DNA from: Acidobacteriota bacterium
GTDB taxonomy: Bacteria; Acidobacteriota; Terriglobia; Terriglobales; Acidobacteriaceae
DNA length: 5,935 nt
Assembly (NCBI GenBank): GCA_003224785.1
Contig: QHZV01000321.1
Coordinates: 1 to 5,935, forward strand
Direction of reading: 5' to 3'
The position numbers and the translations under genes were made by a program. A model generated the notes under the pieces. The model was not told the DNA's origin, did no database searches, and worked only from the letters and a program-made list of their open reading frames with translations. Every line of letters starts with the position of its first letter. Positions within the stretch are counted from its first letter, which is position 1. Positions 1-5,766 of the stretch are shown here, piece after piece.

Positions 1-906
1 AAGCCAGCTGCAGACAAGGAAATTTTTCCATGTCCGGAGGGCTGAAATCGAGGTGCCTTAAGTCACTGAGACTAAAGTTCAAGTCCGAGGGAATGCGATC
101 GGGATAGGTCAGGGCATATAGGATCGGCAAGCGCATGTCTGTGACTGAAAGTTGAGCAAGAATGCTGCCATCCACAAATTCGACGAGCGAATGGATTGTG
201 GATTGAGGATGTACGATCACGCTGATCTGCGCGGGCGGCAAGTTGAACAATCGGCAGGCCTCGATGACCTCGAAGCCTTTGTTCATCAGCGTCGCCGAAT
301 CAATGGTGATGCGGTTGCCCATTTTCCATGTGGGATGATTCAGCGCTTGGGCAACAGTGATATCGGCAAATTTGGATACAGGAGTATTCAGAAACGGTCC
401 GCCCGAAGCGGTGAGCCAGATACGGCGGACTTCATCCATCCGGCCACCGCGCAGGCATTGATGGACGGCATTATGCTCGCTATCAATTGGAAGCAGCGGC
501 TTGCCTTGCCGGCGGGCTTCGGCAGTGATGAGTTCTCCGGCAGCTACAAGGCACCCGCTTTGACGGCTTCGTAAGTGGCTTCCAGCCCCGCAACGCCTAC
601 GATCGCGCTGACCACGAAATCGCTTTCGGGATGAGTAGCGACTGTGACCGTTCCGCCTGCGCCGTGCACAACTTCTATTCCGGTGATTCCGGCTGATTTC
701 AACCGGTGTTTCAGATTTTCGGCTTGAGATTCCAGTGCGACAGAAAGCACACGCGGACGCCAGCGTTTAGCCTGCTCAAATGCAAGGTCAACGTTGCGCC
801 CGGCGGCGAGCGAGACCACTTGGAAGCGGTCGGGAAACGATTCGACCACACTGAGAGTGCTGCGGCCGATGCTTCCGGTCGATCCCAAAATCGCAATGCT
901 TTTCAT
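1..906 (-). pseudogene. dxr: 1-deoxy-D-xylulose 5-phosphate reductoisomerase, frame-disrupted and cut by the window edge
   Basis: Dxr converts DXP to MEP with NADPH and a divalent metal in the cytoplasm, the committed step of the MEP isoprenoid pathway. The ATG at 904–906 opens a frame with the NADPH-binding motif GSTGSIG (residues 8–14) and AIVGVAGLEAT (101–111). It reads to KAG (118), then hits a stop at 544–546. From 550 downward the adjacent frame carries the rest of the enzyme: LVAAGELI, the metal-site motif PIDSEHNA, TASGGPF, HPTWKMG, DSATLMNKGFEVIEA and HPQSTIHS, and it stays open to the left edge. Family members have about ten residues (K-x-x-x-L-A-N-K-E-x) between KAG and LVAAG. Only two bases remain here, implying a 28-nt loss that shifts the frame and removes the conserved LANKE segment. 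About 300 of the usual 380–400 residues are in view. No clear Shine-Dalgarno precedes the ATG. Identity is secure; whether the lesion is biological or an assembly error is not. Confidence 0.93.
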
Positions 907-930
907 GGATGTAAATATGGTACAGGAGAA

Positions 931-965
931 CAGCTCCTAGCTCTTAGCTTGTAGCTCTTAGCTTC
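931..965. repeat. five tandem heptamers, YAGCTNN (plus strand)
   Basis: Positions 931–937, 938–944, 945–951, 952–958 and 959–965 are consecutive 7-bp units that all share AGCT at the same register. The pair 938–950 and 952–964 is an exact 13-bp copy at 14-bp spacing. On the minus strand the units read NRAGCTR. They lie 25–59 bp upstream of the dxr start codon, in the gap between two divergent genes. Role unknown: it may be a slippage-generated microsatellite or an array of binding sites. Confidence 0.8.
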
Positions 966-973
966 TTCGCCAA

Positions 974-985
974 AGCAGGCCTGCT
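974..985. other. 12-bp perfect palindrome in the divergent intergenic region
   Basis: AGCAGGCCTGCT equals its own reverse complement. It lies between the heptamer array and the start of the TIM-barrel gene, where an operator shared by divergent genes could sit. A 12-bp palindrome is expected about once by chance in a window this size, so this is a weak candidate only. The rest of 907–1060 shows no convincing –35/–10 pair on either strand. Confidence 0.25.
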
Positions 986-1060
986 GGGTGTGCGCGGGAC
1001 TATTCGCGTTCTGTCCGATCACACGATCCCTCCCGAGTGGTAAGATTTCGTGGCTCGGTT

Positions 1061-1995
1061 ATGTGTCCACTCTCGCGACGAGCTTTCCTTAGCACGATCG
1101 GAACGACTGCTATCGCTAGCGCCTTTCCACAACTCTCGCGCGCAACCGATCTTACCCACTCTCCCTTCCGCATTGGTGTCATCAACGACGAAATCAGCCA
1201 GGATTTCGATCGCGCCTGCGGAGTGGCGGCAGAATTTGGGATGAAGTGGATCGAGCTACGCGGCATGTGGAACAAGAACGTGCTCGATCTCGATGCACAT
1301 GAAATTTCGGAATCTAAACGACTGCTGAAGAAGTACGGCCTGCGGGTCACCGACATTGCCAGCCCATTGTTCAAAGTTGATTGGCCTGGAGTGCCGAAGT
1401 CCAAGTTCAGTCCGAAGCAGGACCAGTTCAATGCGCACTTCGGATTTGATCAGCAGGACGAAATCCTGGAGAAAAGCATTGAGCTGGCAAAAACCTTCGG
1501 AACCGACCGCGTGCGCTGCTTCGATTTCTGGCGGCTTGATGATCCTAAACCGCATCGTGCGGAGATCAATGAGCAATTGCGCAAGGCGGCAGATAGGGCA
1601 GCGAAGGATGGACTCCTGCTGGTGCTGGAGAACGAAGCTGGGCAGAAGTTTTGATGGCCGTGCAGCATCCCGCGTTCATGTTGAATTGGGATCCGGGGAA
1701 CGCGGCAACTTTGGGCGAGACGCCATATCCTGACGGCTACAATCTGCTGCCAAAAAACAGAATTGGGCACTGCCATTGCAAGAATGCCGTCAAGAGCGGA
1801 GACAAGTATGACTGGGCCCCTGTTGGAAAAGGTGTTGTGGACTGGGTCAGACAGTTCAAAGCGCTGAAGAGCGATAGCTATCACTTTGCGGTCAGTCTTG
1901 AAACTCATTGGCGGGGCGCGGGAACTCCGGAGGCATCCACGAGAGAGAGTTGGGCGGGTATGAAGGAAGCGTTGCAGAAGGCGAAGGCGCTATAA
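1061..1995 (+). pseudogene. Tat-leader sugar phosphate isomerase/epimerase-like TIM-barrel protein, frame-disrupted
   Basis: This is a xylose isomerase-like (AP endonuclease 2 fold) TIM-barrel protein. The family isomerises, epimerises or lyses sugars with a metal held by Glu, Asp, His and Glu. From the ATG at 1061 the N-terminus has a Tat-type leader (SRRAFL at residues 5–10, then a hydrophobic stretch), suggesting export. The barrel follows: EISQDF, GMKWIELRGMW, and the first metal-site Glu in LVLENE (190–192). The frame then stops at 1652–1654. The adjacent frame, entered near 1637–1642, continues the protein: VLMAVQHP, LNWDPGNA (Asp ligand), GHCHCKNAV (His) and SLETHW (Glu), ending in TAA at 1993–1995. 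Relatives carry about 12–14 residues (x-x-C-N-x-x-T-G-x-E type) between ENE and VL, so roughly 25–31 nt are missing. A GTG at 1037 is in frame, but the ATG puts the twin arginines at a normal distance; neither start has a clear Shine-Dalgarno. Substrate unknown. Confidence 0.82.
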
Positions 1996-2017
1996 GTAGC
2001 CGAAAAGCCAAAAAGAT

Positions 2018-2098
2018 AACCACCAAGGACACAAAGTAACACGTGGGTTTTGCGGCGCGAGAGTTTTTCCTTCGTGCTCCTTTGTGTCCTTAGTGGTT
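2018..2098. repeat. imperfect inverted repeat, 19-bp arms, in the spacer between the plus-strand genes
   Basis: The arms are 2018–2036 (AACCACCAAGGACACAAAG) and 2080–2098, complementary at 18 of 19 positions with the single mismatch at 2092. Inside them CACG (2040–2043) can also pair with CGTG (2073–2076). A T-rich tail (2097–2106) follows the right arm, so the structure could act as a transcription terminator or attenuator for the TIM-barrel gene. The arm sequence resembles dispersed intergenic repeats I recall from environmental bacterial genomes, which I cannot verify here. Apart from this element and the ribosome-binding site at its right end, I see nothing else in 1996–2135. Confidence 0.75.
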
Positions 2099-2125
2099 TA
2101 ATTTTTAAGTTCCAGCACAGTCCAC

Positions 2126-2130
2126 GGGAG
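2126..2130 (+). promoter_or_regulatory. ribosome-binding site of the Gfo/Idh/MocA gene
   Basis: GGGAG lies five bases before the ATG at 2136. It is the clearest Shine-Dalgarno on the plus strand of this window and fixes the start that gives an N-terminal Tat leader. Confidence 0.75.
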
Positions 2131-2135
2131 CAACT

Positions 2136-3368
2136 ATGTCGAACAACACCAGGCGGGACTTCATCAAGAAAACAGCTGCTGGCGCGGCATTTCTGGCATC
2201 TGCCTCAGCCCGGGTTTTGGGCGCGAACGACCGTGTGCGGGTCGGAATGATCGGTGTAGGCGCTCGTGGCCAGGATCTGCTCAAACAGTTGCTTGCAGTA
2301 AAAAGCGCCGAACTGGTGGCGGTGGCAGACATCTACTCACGCCGGCTTGAGGAAGCCGAGCGCTTGGTTCCTGGCGTACGTAAATTCAGAGATCATCGGC
2401 AGTTGCTCGACTCGGATCTCGACGGCGTGATTGTCGCCAGCCCATTGCATCTTCACGCGCGGCATTTTCTGGACACGATTGCAGCCGGCAAAGACCTGTA
2501 CTGCGAAAAAACCATGACGTGGTCAATTCCTGAAGCGGAGCAGTGCCTCGGTGCCGCAAAGCAGTCAGACCGCGTGATTCAAATTGGGCTTCAACACGAA
2601 AGCTCAGGAGCATTAGCCGACACACGAAGCTGGATTGCGAATGGTCTGCTTGGAAAGATCACTCAGGTGGAGTCGTGGATGAGCCGCAATACTCCGCGTG
2701 GGAAAGGGCAGTGGGTGCGGGCGGTACCTGCGGACTGCGTAGCGGAGAATGTGAACTGGAAAGCGTTTCTGGATGGCCGGCCGGATCGTCCGTTCGATGG
2801 ATACAAATTCATGAACTGGCGTTTGTTTTGGGAATTTTCAGGCGGCAACGTTACCGAAAACATGGTGCACCAGATTGCATGGATAATGTCTGCGCTGAAT
2901 TTACCGGTGCCGACCTCGGCATACATGTCCGGCGGTGTGTTCTCCGAAAAAGATGGCCGTGAGGTGCCGGACACGATTGCGGTCACATTAGACTTCCCCG
3001 GCGATGTTGTCCTTACATGGCAATCCACTTTCAGCAACAGCCGTTATGGACTGGGCGAGCGCTTTCTTGGAAGCGAAGGGACGGTGGAACATGTGGCTGG
3101 TGCGACCGATATGGTCACTGGAAAATCTGACGAGTTAACCCGCCATTTCCCCGAGCCAGTAAATCGTTCGAATGGATCTCCCTTTACTTCTAATACTCCC
3201 GACCAAAATCATATGGCGAATTGGATCGACTGTATCCGCAGCCGTAAAACGCCGAACGCGTCGGTTGAACTCGGATATCGGACGGCGGTGGCCGCGCACA
3301 TGGCGAATTTGGCCTATCGTTCGAAGCAGAGAGTGGCGTTCGAGACGGCAAGAAACATGACCGTCTGA
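2136..3368 (+). CDS. Tat-leader Gfo/Idh/MocA family oxidoreductase
   Basis: This is a 410-residue NAD(P)-dependent sugar or cyclitol dehydrogenase-type protein. Residues 5–12 (TRRDFIKK), followed by an Ala-rich hydrophobic stretch to about 30, form a twin-arginine leader, suggesting export folded with its cofactor. The Rossmann domain has GVGARG (40–45), a probable coenzyme-site Asp in VAVADIY (61–67), VIVASPLHLHARH (98–110) and YCEKTMTW (122–129), where the family's usual EKP is EKT with the Lys kept. The C-terminal substrate domain shows NWRLFWEFSGG (227–237), EN-MVHQI (241–247), DGREVPDT (273–280), LGSEGTVEH (311–319) and DQNHMANWIDCIRSRK (356–371). The length is normal and no frame break is seen. 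It is 140 bp downstream of the TIM-barrel gene on the same strand, a pairing seen in sugar or glycoside processing loci, but the inverted repeat between them may separate their transcription. It ends 17 bp from the convergent methyltransferase gene. Fold assignment is firm; substrate unknown. Confidence 0.9.
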   Translation: MSNNTRRDFIKKTAAGAAFLASASARVLGANDRVRVGMIGVGARGQDLLKQLLAVKSAELVAVADIYSRRLEEAERLVPGVRKFRDHRQLLDSDLDGVIVASPLHLHARHFLDTIAAGKDLYCEKTMTWSIPEAEQCLGAAKQSDRVIQIGLQHESSGALADTRSWIANGLLGKITQVESWMSRNTPRGKGQWVRAVPADCVAENVNWKAFLDGRPDRPFDGYKFMNWRLFWEFSGGNVTENMVHQIAWIMSALNLPVPTSAYMSGGVFSEKDGREVPDTIAVTLDFPGDVVLTWQSTFSNSRYGLGERFLGSEGTVEHVAGATDMVTGKSDELTRHFPEPVNRSNGSPFTSNTPDQNHMANWIDCIRSRKTPNASVELGYRTAVAAHMANLAYRSKQRVAFETARNMTV

Positions 3369-3385
3369 TTTTTCAGCGATCGCGC

Positions 3386-3952
3386 CTACAGCTTCGGAAC
3401 CAGCGCGCCGGTTGATCTCGCATATTCGTCATATTCCTGGCCGAAAGTTTTTCGCATGAACTGTTCTTCAAGCCGGCTCTTGAACCAGAATCCGAACCAG
3501 AACAGAACAATGGCAAGAACACTAATAGGTTTTCCGCGCGCCAGCGCGGTTCCAATCATCGCCAGCAGAATTCCTGAATAGATCGGATGGCGCACCCACC
3601 TGTACGGCCCAGTCCGGATCAGCGTGTGCCCAACTTTGATGGTGACAGTGCCGCTCCAATTCTGGCCGATGTAAAACCTCGCCCAGATCGCCAGCGCGAT
3701 CCCGGCTGCTGTTAAAAGAATGGCGGTGGCCTGAATTGCAGCCGTTCTCGGAAGCGTACGCGACGTCCACCATCCCAGAGAAACCCGATCGCTGAGCATC
3801 AGATAGGATCCGATGAGGACCGGAATGCCATACAGGAGACGCTGCTGTAACGGTTGCCGTTCCTGGGTTGGTTTCGTCCGAAGCCAGCCAATGATCCAGA
3901 CGATTGCGAAGACCATCCACAGCGATGAAATGATGCTTACGCCTGCGAACAT
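3386..3952 (-). CDS. isoprenylcysteine carboxyl methyltransferase (ICMT/PEMT-like) family membrane protein
   Basis: This is a 188-residue integral-membrane, SAM-dependent methyltransferase of the ICMT/phospholipid methyltransferase superfamily. Hydrophobic segments at about 3–23, 41–54, 74–94, 123–137 and 142–158 suggest five membrane spans. The C-terminal catalytic core is recognisable: GQNWSG (96–101), RTGPYRWVRHPIYSG (113–127), which binds SAM, and E162-E163 followed by FGQEYDEYARSTGALVP (170–186). The length is typical of small bacterial members. The ATG at 3950–3952 has only a weak purine run upstream. The gene starts 40 bp after cdsA on the same strand, so it probably shares the uppS–cdsA transcript, which hints at a lipid or isoprenoid-linked substrate. 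Bacteria generally lack CaaX-prenylated proteins, so the eukaryotic function should not be transferred. Alternatives are phospholipid N-methylation or small thiol methylation. Confidence 0.85.
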   Translation of the reverse strand: MFAGVSIISSLWMVFAIVWIIGWLRTKPTQERQPLQQRLLYGIPVLIGSYLMLSDRVSLGWWTSRTLPRTAAIQATAILLTAAGIALAIWARFYIGQNWSGTVTIKVGHTLIRTGPYRWVRHPIYSGILLAMIGTALARGKPISVLAIVLFWFGFWFKSRLEEQFMRKTFGQEYDEYARSTGALVPKL

Positions 3953-3992
3953 ATGCTGATCTCTAATACGAAATTCAAGGACCCGTGGTTCC

Positions 3993-4889
3993 TCATTGCG
4001 TCATCACATGCCAAGCCGCGAAGCACCACAGAACAGGCGCGGCAAACAGGAGGGCATCAACGCGGTCGAGCATTCCTCCGTGTCCCGGCAGGATGGCGCC
4101 TGAGTCTTTTACGCCAGCGCCTCGTTTTATGAGCGATTCAACCAGATCTCCTAGTTGTGCGGCGATGTTTAGAACAATCGAAAGCACGATGACGGAAATC
4201 AAAGATGTCTGTCCGAAGATGCCATTCTCGCGCTCGATCAGGTGAGCTTGCATGAGCGCGCTACTGATCGGTTGCGCGTGGTGGAACATCAGGATGCCGA
4301 CAGCAACACTCGCGATCACCGACGCGATGGCCCCCTCCCAGGTTTTATTAGGGCTGACTCGCGGCGACATGCGATGCCGGCCGAATGGCTTGCCTATGAA
4401 GTAGGCAAAAATGTCTCCAGCCCAAACCAGCAGAAGCAAATAAAGAAGGAAGAAGCTGCCTTGCCATTGCTCTCGCAGCTGTAGCAAAGACGCCATGGGC
4501 AGTGCAACGTACAGAAAAGCAAAAACCGAAACCCGCGCCGCCGGAAACGCAGAAGGCAGGTCGCTACGGTACATTCCGATCACGAGAAATATGAACGGCG
4601 CGAGAACTGCGAACGCCATGCCAAAATACGTAAAGCTGCTGGTCGAGAGCAGGTCGGTTGCTCCGGGATGGAACGCAATCACGAAGAAGAACAATCCGCA
4701 AAAGATGTATGTCGGAATGTGCAGTGGCTTGCTGCCGTATGCCTCTGAAAGCTGTAGCAATTCCCTGATTGCGAGCAATGCTACCACTCCTGCCACAAAC
4801 GCCAGCACCGGTACCGGCGCGCGCAAAATCAAAAGCAGGACAAGAGGGATGAGTACTACGGCGGTGGCAACTCGCTTGAGTAGTTCCAA
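3993..4889 (-). CDS. cdsA: phosphatidate cytidylyltransferase (CDP-diacylglycerol synthase)
   Basis: CdsA makes CDP-diacylglycerol from phosphatidic acid and CTP in the inner membrane, the branch point for bacterial phospholipids. The 298-residue product is strongly hydrophobic, with membrane segments from about residue 8 onward. It carries the full family signature at 252–278: S252, K255-R256, K261-D262, H270-G271-G272, D275-R276 and D278. Upstream are VWAGDIFAYFIGKPFG (155–170) and SPNKTWEG (179–186), which belong to the metal/CTP site. Length is normal for the family and no defect is seen. The start is TTG at 4887–4889: the uppS stop (4896–4898) lies in the same frame only two codons earlier, so no upstream start is possible. 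A GGAG at 4900–4903 inside the uppS end lies 10 bases before it. This arrangement suggests translational coupling to uppS. Confidence 0.97.
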   Translation of the reverse strand: MELLKRVATAVVLIPLVLLLILRAPVPVLAFVAGVVALLAIRELLQLSEAYGSKPLHIPTYIFCGLFFFVIAFHPGATDLLSTSSFTYFGMAFAVLAPFIFLVIGMYRSDLPSAFPAARVSVFAFLYVALPMASLLQLREQWQGSFFLLYLLLLVWAGDIFAYFIGKPFGRHRMSPRVSPNKTWEGAIASVIASVAVGILMFHHAQPISSALMQAHLIERENGIFGQTSLISVIVLSIVLNIAAQLGDLVESLIKRGAGVKDSGAILPGHGGMLDRVDALLFAAPVLWCFAAWHVMTQ

Positions 4890-4895
4890 TCGAGA

Positions 4896-5729
4896 TCAGC
4901 TCCGCAGGCCGCGTGAAGACTGGGATTCGCTCAATCCGCCATAGCGGCGTTCGCGCGTCTGATACTCCGCGATACCTTCGAGCAAATGGAGCCCTCGGAA
5001 CTCTGGCCACAACGTTGGTGTGACGTAGATTTCCGCGTAAGCCAGTTGCCAGAGAAGAAAATTGCTCAGGCGCATTTCGCCGCTGGTACGAATCACGAGA
5101 TCGGGATCGGGAAGATGGCTTGTATAGAGATGCTTCGAGATCGTCGCTTCGTCGATGGTCAGATGCTGAATGCCGCCGTTATTGACAGCAGCTTTCAGTA
5201 TGGACTGGAATGCGTCCGCCAACTCGGAGCGGGCGCTGTAATTCAGCGCAAGCGTCAAAACCATGCCGGTGTTGCGCGATGTCTCCTCACGTGCCCATTC
5301 CATTTTTTCCTGGACGAAATCCGGAAGCTCATGCAGGCGTCCAATGTATTGCAGACGGACGTTGTTTTTGTGGAGGGTTGGGACTTCCTGCTTCAAATAG
5401 CGCGAGAGCAAGCTCATCAGGAAAGCTACTTCGGTTTTCGGGCGGCGCTTCCAGTTCTCTTCGGAGAAGGCGTACAGAGTGAGCGACGGGATTCCAATTT
5501 GCGAAGCGGTTTCAACCACGTAACGGACTGAGGTCACACCGGCGCGATGTCCGGCCACGCGCGGCAAATGGCGCTTACGGGCCCAGCGGCCGTTGCCGTC
5601 CATGATGATGGCAATATGTTTTGGGAGCCGCGCTGGATCGAGCCGCTGGTAAACTTCGGCTTCTTTGCGGTCCAGCCCGGCAGGAACTGTCGCCTGCAAG
5701 GTAATCCCTTCCGTTTCAGAAACTAACAT
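4896..5729 (-). CDS. uppS: undecaprenyl diphosphate synthase (cis-prenyltransferase, isoprenyl transferase)
   Basis: UppS condenses isopentenyl diphosphates onto farnesyl diphosphate to make C55 undecaprenyl diphosphate, the lipid carrier for peptidoglycan and other envelope glycans. The protein is cytosolic and membrane-associated. The 277-residue product has HIAIIMDGNGRWA (38–50) with catalytic Asp44, H61 in GHRAG, LYAFSEENW (85–93) and the C-terminal IRTSGEMRLSNFLLWQLAYAE (213–233) with Arg214, Glu218, Arg220, Ser222 and Glu233. One oddity is ENWKRRP (91–97) where ENWxRP is usual, an apparent one-codon CGC duplication. The ATG at 5727–5729 is preceded by a pyrimidine-rich stretch and has no Shine-Dalgarno. 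An in-frame TTG at 5697–5699 has GGAAGGG six bases before it and may be the true start, giving a 267-residue protein closer to usual family length. It is the first recognisable gene of the uppS–cdsA–methyltransferase block. Confidence 0.97.
   Translation of the reverse strand: MLVSETEGITLQATVPAGLDRKEAEVYQRLDPARLPKHIAIIMDGNGRWARKRHLPRVAGHRAGVTSVRYVVETASQIGIPSLTLYAFSEENWKRRPKTEVAFLMSLLSRYLKQEVPTLHKNNVRLQYIGRLHELPDFVQEKMEWAREETSRNTGMVLTLALNYSARSELADAFQSILKAAVNNGGIQHLTIDEATISKHLYTSHLPDPDLVIRTSGEMRLSNFLLWQLAYAEIYVTPTLWPEFRGLHLLEGIAEYQTRERRYGGLSESQSSRGLRS
5706..5712 (-). promoter_or_regulatory. candidate ribosome-binding site for an internal TTG start of uppS
   Basis: On the minus strand GGAAGGG is followed after six bases by the in-frame TTG at 5697–5699 (codon 11 of the ATG-initiated frame). 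The ATG at 5729 has only C/T-rich sequence upstream. This site would therefore shorten the N-terminus by ten residues without touching the conserved core. Confidence 0.45.
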
Positions 5730-5766
5730 AGGGGAAAGGGAGGGTCAATGAACCTACAGTGCGGGT

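Noticed and set aside
544..560. Idea that the dxr break is a programmed frameshift or translational bypass
   Set aside because: Conserved residues are missing from the DNA, so no recoding event could restore them, and no slippery heptamer is present.
152..574. Plus-strand open frame of 140 codons across dxr
   Set aside because: It lies opposite the conserved C-terminal half of dxr and has no family motifs; it is an antisense shadow, lengthened by the dxr frame break.
1000..1431. Minus-strand open frame of 143 codons
   Set aside because: Antisense to the TIM-barrel gene, which carries the leader and the start of the metal site; no motif of its own.
3376..3383. GCGATCGC octamer like the cyanobacterial HIP1 element, between the convergent genes
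   Set aside because: Only this one copy was noticed, and the other genes do not suggest a cyanobacterium; chance is a sufficient explanation.
4986..5531. Plus-strand open frame of 181 codons
   Set aside because: Entirely antisense to uppS, whose conserved motifs are on the minus strand; no recognisable domain.
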